Positions 48,290 to 58,309 of a stretch of DNA of 64,000 nucleotides are shown here, piece after piece (positions within the stretch are counted from its first letter, which is position 1; each line of letters starts with the position of its first letter). The stretch comes from Phorcus lineatus (taxonomy: Eukaryota > Mollusca > Gastropoda > Trochida > Trochidae). A program made the position numbers and the translations under genes. The stretch is taken from NCBI GenBank assembly GCA_921293015.1, contig OV121091.1:27512839-27576838 (forward strand), in the 5' to 3' direction. The notes under the pieces are model-generated. The model searched no databases, was not told the origin of the DNA, and saw nothing but the letters and a program-made list of their open reading frames with translations.

Positions 48290-50965
48290 TACCCCCATTC
48301 CACCCAGCATACGACCTCACTGCGACCGATGTTTGCCCCGCAGTCGTGCACACTCTCATTCACTCCCAATGACATCGCACTGAAGTCTTGGGAAGGTCCC
48401 CATGATCGCTAAAAGTATCTCTCTTACTCGCCGTGGATCGCACATTGTCGCAGAGGGGTTTGCGATTTCGATTGTCTGTTTTCAAAAATCGCACAACTTT
48501 TGCGATCGATGCGACTAATGTGCTACTAGCCAATTTTGTCGCAATGGGGTCGTATTAGTCTCAATGGGGTCTCGGTAATGTCGCACTTCAGTCGCTTGTA
48601 CTCTCAACTCGATCGTTTAAACTCGCATGGCGATCGCGCTACTTTTGCCTTTGCGATCAAATAGTGCAACCAATGGCGACCGCGCCAAGACCCCAATGCG
48701 ATCTCACGGCGACTGATCGCGCAACCAATCACGAGCTCTCTAAATATCACAATTCCTTGATTTGTTTGTCACGAACTAAAAGGTATTTTCCATGATATTC
48801 TAATTTTTTTGTATTACTGTTGAAACTGATTCGCCTCAGAGAATGAAAAAGTGAACCAATTATTTGAGAGAATCAACTTAGAATTTTATCTCGATCAAAG
48901 TAAAGGCCTACAATTGTCGAATTGGTTTTCAAAAGATGCAAAACTCGTTTTAATTACAGTTTTTTAATAATGCAAGCATAACATGACAATATAATATTGA
49001 AAATTGAAAAAAATAACATGTGTTTATTCAACATCACACAATATCCTAGAATGTGCCTGACACATCAGTATCTTCCAGCCACGGTACTTCCCCTCTGGTT
49101 GTGCCATTAAAGAAGTCCTGGAGATACTGTCTCTGAACCTTGGCTGCTCTATGATCTCACTTTGAGGAACACGGTGGAGTGCGGTCTTCTTCGAGAGTGA
49201 TGGTTTGACGCCAAGAGCCTAAGACAAGTTCATGAGCGTCGTTATCATTGTCAACCTCAGCGTCCTGGAGAGTCGGGTGCCTCAATCTCAAACGGTTGGA
49301 GAACTATACAACACTCTGTCATGGTCTGAACAATTGCAGGGGACTGATATAACACAGTCATGATACATTCTGTTGGCCATAATATCGAAGGCGTTCTCTA
49401 CCACCCGTCTTCATCTTGATATACGGTAGTTGTAGATCAACACTTGCTTAGTCATATTCTTCTTGGACAATGGCTTCATAATGAATGTTCTCAAGGCAAA
49501 GGCATCATTGTCCAATATGATGTAGGGCAGCTTCCTTGGTTCAACATCAGAGTGTGGTCATGTGATTCAATAGGTTCAGAAAGGGGGATACCAAGTGTGC
49601 CTTCCTCCAAGCGTTCTTTCAAATTTGATGCATCAAAGATATGGGCATCTGATTGGTGTCCGAGACCTCCAGTATCCACCCAAATAAACTTGTAGCCATG
49701 GTCCACTAGTGCCATGAGAACAATTGAGTAACAATTTTTGTAGACACACCAGTAATCGCTTCCACTGTTTGCTGGTGCACGGATTTTGATATGTTTCCCA
49801 TCAAGAGCACCTATGGCATGAGGTACTTGTCAACGTTCTTCGAAATGTCTGGCTATTTCCTTCCACTCTTCGTCTGTAGTAGGCGTCTTGAATACCTCTT
49901 TTCTATAGGTATCCACGATAGCTATGCAGACTAGAGGTACCATACGATGAACTGATGTCCTGCTAACCATATAGGCATAGGCAATACTTGCATACTGGTC
50001 ACCTGTTGCTAGGTGTCTTAATGTCAGCGAGACTATTAACCCTGCATTCAAAGAGGCTCTGTAATTGCTGCCTTCACCAACAATGTGATGGCCTACTCTC
50101 TCCAAAATTTCGTCAAACAGCTGGACTGGCATTCTCATGTAGTTCTGAAACAAATGTGGATCTTCCAGCTTAAATTTGTGGACAAGATGGCAGTACTGAC
50201 TGTGTTCTTGTCTTTCCAAAAGGAAGAGCCACTCTCGTACCCACATTGCATGGCGTCGACGCTTTCTTCTCTTTCTTTTTTGATGATGTCTTATGACAGC
50301 TAAAGTACAATCGCCGATCTTCTGCAGTTCTTGTTGTGTTCCATAAAGCAAACCAGCAATTAGGACCATTTCATCTTCCATATTCTCCAGGTCCTATTGG
50401 TATGCCAGTCGGACTCAGAAAGGCATGAATGCAGCTGCTCGCAGTCATTTTTATACTTCTAATCCGACAGGTCTTGCAAAAAATTGTATGAGGTCGCATT
50501 TATCTCAATGCAGTCGTGTGAAATGTCGCCATGGTCATACTTGAGTCGTACATGACTCGCAAATGTCGTAATGTGGTCTCACATGATCGCACCGAACATC
50601 GCAACAGACGCCAGTCGATCGTAACTCGAAGGCATGCTGATCGCAGAAACTGTGGCTGTGGTCTCAGCTTGGTCCTACTCACTTGCATGAATAATCGCCA
50701 ATACCGTTGTGTGATTGTCTGGGGACCTACTTACGATCTATCCGACCTGTCATAACAAACGCAGCTCTGTCTCAATGTGCTCCCTACTAAAAGGATATGT
50801 GATCAATTTTTTGGTCGCAGTGGAATCGTACAAGTAATTTGGTGGAAACGCAAACGCTAAATTGTTGAAAATTGGTCGCTAAAAAGTCTGCGACCGCTGC
50901 GATCGACGGGATCGCGGTGATTTGGGACAGTCGCATATCGGTCGCGGTTCGGTGGAAGGGGGGCA
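48290..50965 (-). mobile_element. Full-length, inactivated PIF/Harbinger transposon
   Basis: The ends TACCCCCATTCCACC and, inverted, TGCCCCCCTTCCACC are terminal repeats. TAA flanks both sides (48287-48289, 50966-50968), the 3-bp duplication typical of PIF/Harbinger. Subterminal regions are full of GCGATCG-like and CTCAATGGGGTC-like short repeats. The 2676-bp element carries a minus-strand HARBI1-type transposase gene with stops and a frameshift. No Myb-like second gene was found. It is a decayed autonomous element. Confidence 0.92.
49370..50381 (-). pseudogene. HARBI1-like DDE transposase pseudogene
   Basis: It opens with 183 codons from MEDEMVLIAGLL, including a Lys/Arg-rich basic stretch, RMPVQLFDEILERV and a helix-turn-helix-like SIAYAYMVSRTSVHRMV. 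A TGA (about 49826) follows HFEER where a Trp codon is expected. The frame then continues into HAIGALDGKHIKIRAP (first catalytic Asp) and GGLGHQSDAHIFDASNL (second Asp). A frameshift occurs near MLNQGSC, after which [20 protein letters not shown] and, past another TGA, RRVVENAFDIMANRMY (Glu) are seen. All three catalytic residues are present, but at least two stops and one frameshift disable the gene. Confidence 0.9.
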
Positions 50966-51084
50966 TAATACGTGCTTTACTTTCTCTGCAAACCAACACC
51001 TCTCCTTCTTTTGGTTTCGAATCGACAGACGCCGAGTCAGCCATGATGGACAATAGACCCCTCAAGTTTGATCAATAGACTTGG

Positions 51085-51124
51085 CCAATATGACGTCATT
51101 TGTAACGTTACTGAAATGACGTCA
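51085..51124. promoter_or_regulatory. CCAAT plus paired CRE palindromes
   Basis: CCAAT at 51085-51089, TGACGTCA at 51091-51098 and again at 51117-51124. The pair lies about 250-280 bp upstream of the ATG at 51375, a plausible promoter position. CREB/ATF factors bind this palindrome (established); use here is inferred. Confidence 0.5.
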
Positions 51125-51374
51125 TTAACCTCGCGCATGGTTGTATCGTCAAATAAAGCTATTCGTCGGTCCCATCGTTCGCCATTGTTTTAATGCCGTG
51201 GGTATCTTATATTACTTAGTAACAACTACTCAATCGTCATTCTTAAATATTTTACATCTGATCCCAGTACGTGATCCACGCAAAAAGGAAAGCCGGTACG
51301 ATTACAGTGGTGAACAATAAAAACAGATTTTGTAGCTCAAAGAACAGCATTACAAGCATCTTCCTCTAGGACAC

Positions 51375-51509
51375 ATGACGACCATACCTACGACATCATC
51401 ACGCCAATCACCTGCGTCACCGGTACTCGACAAAGAACTTAAAAGGGCCCAGCTCAATCAGCAGCTGTCTCTACAGTCATTGCTAGCGGATCAAAGACTG
51501 AGTTCACAG
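51375..51509 (+). CDS. Candidate first exon of an unidentified gene
   Basis: It opens ATGACGACC and encodes a Ser/Thr/Pro-rich start followed by a charged, Gln/Leu-rich helix-like stretch (LDKELKRAQLNQQLSLQSLL, then ADQRLSSQ). Composition and codon use look protein-coding. At 51510 CACAG/gttttt could be a donor, and a MITE begins 16 bp later, so any open frame beyond this point is element sequence. The promoter-like CRE pair upstream supports a gene start. No downstream exon could be identified, so this may be a broken or very long-intron gene. The protein family is not recognised. Confidence 0.4.
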
Positions 51510-51525
51510 GTTTTTGAAGGTGGTC

Positions 51526-52002
51526 TTAAAAGGGAACAGATTATGTTGATGGGCTCAAATACATGTGTGTCACTTCATAAATACATGTAGTGTTATTTGA
51601 TCAAGAAGTAATGATTGTCTCTGAAAATAAGCATCCACATGCTTATGAGTTCAGTATAGTGAATAGTGAATCAGTGATTAGGTTTAAGTCAAGATCTGTG
51701 ATCGTTAACTTGACAAGAGTACTCGCCTGTGACTTTTTTCTGAAACCTTATTTACAGCAACCACAAAGATAATTAGACGGTTCGTAGTCCTCAGTAGGCC
51801 AGTGGGATGCACAAATTCGACTTCTTAACTTTTATATGGCACTTTTTCGATGACAAATTCAAACAAGAAAATATCATAATTTGGACATTTTAAAGAAAGA
51901 TGTAACATTAGAAGGGTGATACATATTTAACTGCTGACGTGTTATTTTGTCACTTTATTAAACCACATACACAATTCGGGAAACATACTCTGTGTCCCTT
52001 TA
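51526..52002. mobile_element. MITE (GGGGCACAGTGTATG-type)
   Basis: The left end TTAAAAGGGAACAGATTATG and right end CATACTCTGTGTCCCTTTA are inverted with mismatches. The internal TTTGATCAAGAAGTAATGAT matches the family at 4771-5216 and 36263-36728. It sits directly after the candidate exon. Confidence 0.8.
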
Positions 52003-52183
52003 AACTGTGCATTGACAGACTAAAACCTGAGTAAAAAGATGCTGGTTTTACTGCCCTTTTTGTGAAGAATAGAATTCTGACAGAGACATTACTATGTGTG
52101 GGGTTGTGGTTGTTGGATTTCATAATTTTCATGTCTGGTAACTAAACCCACTTTTACGTTCACTTCTGGCGGGTTGCTGTTAT

Positions 52184-52590
52184 TAGGGCTGAAACGGGTA
52201 CAATTATTTAATACTCGAGTACTCATAAAGTGTTACTCACGAGTACTCGAGTACTCGTCTGCGCAGCAGACACAACGAGATCGCGAAGCGATCGAGTGAT
52301 CTAGGGAGGTCCGGGGGCATGCCCCCCCGTGAAATTTTGAAAGTTATAAGCTCTTAGACGCGTTTTCCTGGTCTTTAGAACAGTAATGAAGTTTTGTTTT
52401 TAGGTACCAATTTGAAGATATCGAGGCGAGTTTTACAAAAATTATGACACCATCATTAATTCATCATACATTATTCTGAACTCATGAGGGTATAACTCTT
52501 CTTTGCCGAATACTCGAGTAGCAGTTTACTACTCGAGTAATGCTCCTACCCGCCTCGTACTCGAGTACCCGGTTACCCGTTTCAGCCCTA
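52184..52590. mobile_element. hAT-type non-autonomous element, exact 8-bp duplication
   Basis: The perfect inverted ends TAGGGCTGAAACGGGTA and TACCCGTTTCAGCCCTA are separated by a single T offset. GCTGTTAT flanks both sides exactly (52176-52183, 52591-52598). Subterminal regions are rich in ACTCGAGTACT. The middle contains CGAGATCGCGAAGCGATCG and GGGGGCATGCCCCCC palindromes. No transposase is encoded. Confidence 0.92.
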
Positions 52591-52815
52591 GCTGTTATCA
52601 GAATGTTAAAGTTTATATAGCCACAAACATATTACGCTATTTTCTTTGGAATATATAAATGTTTGATTACAATTTTGTATAGTACGTTAAAGGTCGCTAC
52701 TCGAATATGTTCAGTTTGGTAATGAAAGCCGTTTTTGAATGCCACTTTTGAGGGGCCGCTTAGATCTATATGGCCACAAAACAGTGAATGCATGACTGGT
52801 CACACGCCCTTTTTG

Positions 52816-52823
52816 TGACGTCA
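52816..52823. promoter_or_regulatory. CRE palindrome TGACGTCA
   Basis: A perfect 8-bp site, third member of the 51.1-54.4 kb cluster. Confidence 0.4.
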
Positions 52824-53641
52824 TGAATAGAATCATTGCCTCGTGATCAATACATCTATCGTAACAATATCACAGAAAATAACCAATAATTAACGATTTT
52901 CAGAGAATGTTTTCCACTCAGTCAGATAAATAATTTGACGATGTAACACTATTAAGCGTATGGTGTATAAAAGCTATCCACATCAATGGTAATTAAACAA
53001 TTATTTAAGGCGGTATTTTAGTTGAAATAATGATGCGCCACTCTGTACAGTCTGTTTATTACGTCACACCCGCGCGAATTTTATGGCCCCTAGCCCAGGT
53101 GGGTTTTTCACAGCCGATAATTACGCTGTCTTAATGAAAAGCTAATTAAAGGTATTTATTTGACAAATTAACAAAAATCAAGCCCAGTTCTTATCTTGTT
53201 GAAAAGTCTTTGAACGAAAGTCGAGAAGTGATAAAGTCGAGGTTATCGGTTGTTTAACCAAACTTGATACACAATATTTTGCAAATCAACCGTTCAAATG
53301 TCGGGTAAAATGCAAATGATAGATAAGTAATTTTGACTGTGATCTTAGCTCATTGAAACATCGCTTCATAACACAATCAGTCGCTTTGCACGATAACCAG
53401 ATTACTATAGAAGCAAACGACATTCCATTTGATACTATTCTTATTAAACGAATTGATGATAAGTATAAAACGAGCGAAAGCGATTTTGATGCAAAATCAT
53501 TAACGAGTTCAATAAAAATAGTATTTAATGGAAGGAAGTTTAGTATTCTGTTTATTACTTGACCTCAGTAGTCAATCATGAATTCCGAAAATGTACTGAC
53601 GAAACATTTCCGCGACTTGGCCGCCAGTGTTGCGAACATTG

Positions 53642-53673
53642 TGACGTCACAACCACACATTATTGTGACGTCA
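53642..53673. promoter_or_regulatory. Second pair of CRE palindromes
   Basis: TGACGTCA at 53642-53649 and 53666-53673, both preceded by TTGTG or TG, 24 bp apart. This mirrors the 26-bp spacing of the pair at 51091-51124. A CACGTG E-box lies about 170 bp downstream. Confidence 0.45.
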
Positions 53674-54057
53674 TACGTGCAGCGGTATAACACTAGTTTA
53701 ATATCGACGTTTATTACACTCTCGTTGGAGATACTACAGTTGTGAAACAATGACATGTCATTCAACACTGTTGTGAAACATTGCACCTGAAAGCGAACGC
53801 ATCCGGAACTAATTTCCTGTACTCACATTACAAGTTATCACGTGATGATGTAAATCAAAATGGCGACTGTCAAAAATATTGTTCTCTAAACTTTGATAAA
53901 ATAAGAGATAATAGTACAATTCTTTTTTAAAACGTGTTTAGCTGTTCATAAATAAATTTGATCAAAAAAACCCATCAGATTTAATCTTTTTTTGTATTTT
54001 AATTAGCTATAAAATACCCGTTACCCGTCTTTCCCATCGTGTCTTGGCAAAATAAAA

Positions 54058-54444
54058 ATGGATATCATAAAAGTAAACGATTGTGTGAAGGTTGATGGCA
54101 GATTGAGGGGACGTGCCTCGTCAATTGTTAAACCGATTGGGACATACCATATGTTCAACGTGAAACTAGAAATGGGTCAACAATGCAAGTTACAAGAGAT
54201 CGACTATATATAACGTAAGCCCGAAACTGTGACAACAACATCGACTATGAATGTGAGTGACAATGACATATTTGATGCTTACTTATCAGGGGTCGATTTT
54301 TAAGAAATTTTGGTTCCGTTAGCAACTGTGTCATCAATGTTAACTTCATCAGAAACAATAAGGACAGTGGTCCCCCCACTGACACTAACTCAAACTAAAA
54401 TCGCGCTTCAAAACTCACATTCCAATGACGTCACGATCACGTGA
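54058..54444 (+). pseudogene. Unidentified ORF broken by two in-frame stops
   Basis: From ATG at 54058 a coding-like frame runs 51 codons (DCVKVDGRLRGRASSIVKPI, then YHMFNVKLEMGQQCKLQEID) to TAA at 54211. In the same frame it continues for 29 codons (RKPETVTTTST, NVSDNDIFDAYLSGVDF) to TAA at 54301. Another 46 codons (EILVPLATVSSML, ETIRTVVPPLTLTQTKIAL) follow to TGA at 54442. The even, coding-like composition on both sides of the stops suggests a once-continuous protein of about 128 residues or the first exon of a larger one. The family is not recognised. It could be a retired host gene or part of an unclassified mobile element. Confidence 0.4.
54426..54433. promoter_or_regulatory. CRE palindrome TGACGTCA
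   Basis: Perfect site inside the broken ORF, 10 bp before a CACGTG E-box (54437-54442). Confidence 0.35.
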
Positions 54445-54736
54445 CCTTCATTCACACAACTGAGTAATGTTCATTCAAGTAATTCAGTGACTGATGTTGT
54501 GTTTTGTTAACTCGCCAATTTGTGTTCGTAGTGACCAAAACAAGAATGAGTACCTTCCATTTGTATTGTTCAAAATTAAAGCTGTTAAAAACTTACTCTT
54601 GACCTATTTCTCCAATGCAGTCTAATGACGTTATGCGTCGATTGTAAGAATTGTATTCCTACGCAAAACTACGAGAATTGAGGGTTAACATGATTTTCAT
54701 TTTATATTATTAATTTAAAGAGTGAAATAAATAAAA

Positions 54737-54876
54737 TACTAAATTTCGTCCAGTTTAATAAAATAAATTATGAAACTCGTGGATAGTATAGGTATTTAAC
54801 TCGCTTTCGCTCGTAAAATACGACTACCATCCACTCGTTTCATAAATATGTTATTAAACTGAACGTCGTTTAGTAT
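54737..54876. repeat. Fold-back hairpin, ~55-bp imperfect arms
   Basis: The left arm TACTAAATTTCGTCCAGTTT... pairs with ...AAACTGAACGTCGTTTAGTA. Pairing resumes inward over TGAAACTCGTGGATAGTA and ACTACCATCCACTCGTTTCA. The tip is TTTAACTCGCTTTCGCTCGT, itself partly self-complementary. Confidence 0.85.
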
Positions 54877-56216
54877 TCTCTATATAATTGCACTGCAGTT
54901 ACTTATGCCGGCGAGTAATACTCGAAAATACGTCGTAGTGTTTTAGAAAAGGTATAGATCCTTATGGATAAACTATGGCGTACTTCGATAATTATATGAA
55001 TTTGATTTGCAGGAAAACGACTTCTTGTTTAAGTCGTCTACAAGCAAAAATTGGGAAAATGGTTTTATTATTATCTTGCCATTTTCCAATGTTTTAAAAC
55101 CTGGGCAGTGATTCTGATTGAAAACTGTATGACGAAATGATAATCGAAGATGTTTTTTATCACTGTTATTTCCTGCTTTCTATACACCACTCACTCAAGT
55201 GACTTGATTACACCAATATTTTGCTTGTGTCCACGGGGGAATCAGTTTGGTGTGTAGGATTCACCCAACTTCTTAAGCCGTAAGAATTGTTTAATCCACT
55301 CAGAGTGCGTAATCTCTGAAACAACATCTCAGTTGTAAGAACATATAGAAATAACATTTTCCTCATATCTCCTTTAAACTTAGCAACACATGGTCTCGTA
55401 CATTTTAAAAAAATCAATTAACAAGGCCATGCACCAGCAGATGCTGTTTTATCCCCACGTGCAACATATCAATGCCTTTTCATGAAAATGCTTTTTGTCT
55501 ATTTAGTCTTGTGATGAAACGTCGTAAACAAGCACATTTTGTTGAGTTAATCCGTCACGGCAAGAACAATGTTTTTTAATGATGAATTGCAAGTCCTTGA
55601 ACCGCAATGTCTATTTCAGTACATGCACAATGTTATCGTAAAACACGTTTTTCAGTGTGTTTGAATTTGGTAAAATATGCTTCTTGAAAAAGTAATTAAA
55701 AGGAACGATAAAGGATATAGAAATGAGAAGAAGAGCGATATTGCTCACATTTACTGTTAGGGTAAAGTTTATTTCCATATCTATAGGATTGGTTCTGAAG
55801 CTATAACCATTGACTGATTAAAATATTAACCCTCTTAAGGTGTCTTATATTGTTTCAATATTCAACAAAATTGAGAAATATTATGTTAATTGAAGATAAA
55901 GATTAAAAAACTTAGATCATTCATGTAATAATTGTCAAAACAAATGAATTATTTTGTGCTTGTTTGAAAAGGGCGCGTGGAGACTGTCCTTCTGTTCAGC
56001 ACAACTGTCATATAATATTCAGATACAAGAAATGATAAGCTCAAGGAAAATTCAGATGATTAAATCTTGCTTTGCCCCTGTTTAATTGATTATATCACTT
56101 TATCACATATCGTATTCAGATGTTTGAAGAGAAAATATTTCATTAATTGATATATGATAATGTTTGAAAAAATTATATCAAACTACTGATAATATGTTGA
56201 TAAAGTTCAAATTCTA
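54877..56216. other. Intergenic stretch, nothing assigned
   Basis: No gene recognised. A 69-codon minus-strand frame at 55208-55417 lacks splice sites or motifs. Confidence 0.45.
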
Positions 56217-56460
56217 TTATGTTCGCTTTAAACATTTAAACAACATTTTAGAAGAAGATAAGCTTTTATAATAGCAATTAGATTTATTGACATTTAGTAT
56301 CAGATGCAGTAACCCGATCGAAATCTGAACAGTAATATGTTGTTTTTTCTCATGCCAAACGAGTCCAACCCACAGTTGTATGAAATAAGTGTCTTGTTGC
56401 ATGGCAGCGAAGTCGATATTGCCCGGGGAAAATCTTTGGAATAATTTCATCTAAGCTGTT
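56217..56460. repeat. Dispersed repeat, copy 2 (partner at 44380-44610)
   Basis: The same block order as the 44.4-kb copy, with one insertion of about 20 bp (ATCAGATGCAGTAACCCGAT) near the middle. Confidence 0.75.
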
Positions 56461-56552
56461 ATTCATTATTTTTTATTTTAATTTATTTTTTTTTCTCTTA
56501 GACAGGCATAACATAATCAGCAACCAAATTATTGAGTCATAGTATAAATTAT

Positions 56553-56640
56553 ATGAAGAGAGGAGATAGACGGAGAGAGTGAGCTACAAATGAGGAGAGA
56601 GATAGAGAGAGGGAGGGAGTGGGAGATAGTTTGTAAGAGG
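56553..56640. repeat. GA-rich low-complexity tract
   Basis: A purine-rich run of GAGAG and GGGAG motifs, likely a decayed (GA)n microsatellite. Confidence 0.8.
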
Positions 56641-56837
56641 TAAAAACATATCAAATAATACATTGGTTTGGTTTGAGTCAAACTACAGATGCAATGGGGC
56701 CCATTTTTTTAGTAAATTCACTTTTATCTACAGAAATGAATTGTTCAATGGTATCATTCATTATTATTTCATGAAAACGGTACATCTTTTAACACTGCAC
56801 TACCCATATTGCGGCCTTGTGATAACATTGTGATGTC

Positions 56838-56905
56838 CTTCCTGGCTCAGGTTAAAGCGATGATGCTCCCGCTTTCCAAACATGTACCCTGGGATCCAAC
56901 CCCAC
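56838..56905 (+). mobile_element. tRNA-like SINE head (weak)
   Basis: TGGCTCAGGTTAAAGCG (56843-56859) resembles a pol III A box, and GGGATCCAACCCC (56891-56903) a B box, at normal spacing. The following 160 bp are GC-richer than the flanks. No clover-leaf is formed, so this is not a tRNA gene. It is probably a SINE distinct from the 11-kb family. Confidence 0.4.
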
Positions 56906-57411
56906 TAACAACTTCGCGCTCTGACCTGGTCTATGTCTATGAACGGCAATTTCAAGGTTTCCGCCGGCGATCTTTATGGCGGTCTTCTCCAGAACTCCTC
57001 TATGTTTCTCCTCTTTATTTTCCATCAGCTATATATCCTGTGGGAAACAGTTTTGGATCATAGGTTGTTTCGGGAAGTGTATAAACCTATATTCCCTGTA
57101 ATTGATTTTGAGTTCGTAACTTTAGCCTAAGATTCGTTAAGGAAATTATGAGTAAAACTCTTTATGTTGATACGACCGGCATATTTACTTAAATAAAAAT
57201 TAAATAAAATATAAGATAAAACCTTTCCCATATGGCAGCCGTTTTCAAATTGCCCTCGACATCATTCTCAGTCTCAATAAAGTGTCAAGGTGTAACGAAA
57301 TCTAAACTCCGACGAGACCCGTTTTCCCTGCAGTAAGGTAAGAAAATAAAATAATCAAGCCAATAATAGTACAAGAGAAGCAAATAAGTGAATCAAGAGA
57401 TTTATGTGTAG

Positions 57412-57485
57412 GATATGGTCCGAAAAAGTCTCCATTAGTTTGGCACGAGGGCCAAACTAATGGAGACTTTGAGGACAATATCTAA
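57412..57485. repeat. Fold-back hairpin, 20-bp perfect inner arms
   Basis: AAAGTCTCCATTAGTTTGGC (57426-57445) is perfectly inverted at 57452-57471 around a 6-base loop. Pairing extends imperfectly outward (GGATATGGTCC with GGACAATATCT). Confidence 0.9.
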
Positions 57486-57699
57486 CTTAAAACTAAGTCA
57501 CTTTCAACTATTGGAGGTCGCTACCCACTGCTATATTTATGTTAACTAAGTGTCAAAACACATCAAATTCATTCAAAAATCTTCTTACTTTGCTTTTTAG
57601 TAAAACATTAATGTGTTCAGTTTACTTGTTCAATATTTACCACAAATCATTGGCAACGCTTGAATAAACTATTGGAGGTTGGACATGAGTTGAAAACTA

Positions 57700-58003
57700 T
57701 TGTGTATATATCACGTCCAATATACATGGACACTAGTTATATAACCTCACAAACACTATCAACTCCTAATTGCCCTCCTGGCTGTTTTAGATAAGTCTCC
57801 AAAATTACGTTTGACTATTTGACGCGCGCCACTGTCCAGTTTTCGATCATAATTGCGACGTTCTACCTTCATATTGTCACTGTAAAAAACCCAATAAGCT
57901 TTAAAATGTGTCTGTTTGGTAACAGTAGATACTTCGCGATCAAATGACACCACTGATTAAGTTTGGTATATAAGACTCCAACAACTCACGGAGTGGCTCT
58001 TTA
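57700..58003. mobile_element. MITE (AAGAGCCACTCCG family), left-truncated copy
   Basis: It matches the right three quarters of the copy at 39712-40109 and ends CGGAGTGGCTCTTTA. It also contains TAGATAAGTCTCCAAAATTA and GACGCGCGCCACTG, shared with the copy at 1 kb but missing from the 39.7-kb copy. That copy therefore has an internal deletion of about 45 bp. Confidence 0.88.
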
Positions 58004-58309
58004 AGGCAATCACAAAGCGCGACTCTCGACTGGCCATAAATGAAATTACAAATATTTCCAACAGATGAAGGAGAGGTTCTTAAACCTTTCCATTTTTCAA
58101 AGAACAAGTTAACGTAATTCGCATTTTTCCTTTTCAATTATAACGGATATAATCAAACCCAGTCTTAGACGGAAGAAGAGTCAGTGTCATTTGCATACAT
58201 GTATGTATTCCAATATGACTCATATCGAATTAACAAGAAAACTCTTTTTTTCTGTTTTGTTGTTTTTCTTTTATGACGTATAGAGTTATTTATTTTCACA
58301 AATTCAAAG

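Larger units (their letters stand above)
52599..54057. other. Intergenic stretch with CRE and E-box motifs
   Basis: No gene assigned. A 69-codon plus-strand frame at 53353-53562 contains ACGAGCGAAAGCGA and TTTAGTATTCTGT, which resemble parts of the fold-back at 54737-54876, so it is probably a fold-back remnant. ATCACGTGAT (53838-53847) is a palindromic E-box, and AAAATGGCGAC lies at 53860. Confidence 0.45.

Noticed and set aside
50531-51078. ORFs on both strands with CG-rich codons near the right end of the Harbinger element
   Set aside because: They lie in the element's subterminal short repeats and match no transposon protein.
4918-57953. Similar short ORFs starting M-x-x-FD(R/Q)EV in several MITE copies (4918-5166 minus, 51590-51772 plus, 57759-57953 minus)
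   Set aside because: The frames align at the start because the DNA is homologous. The copies at 36.3 kb and 2.98 kb lack the ATG or have early stops, and the sequences diverge quickly. No sign of selection for a protein.
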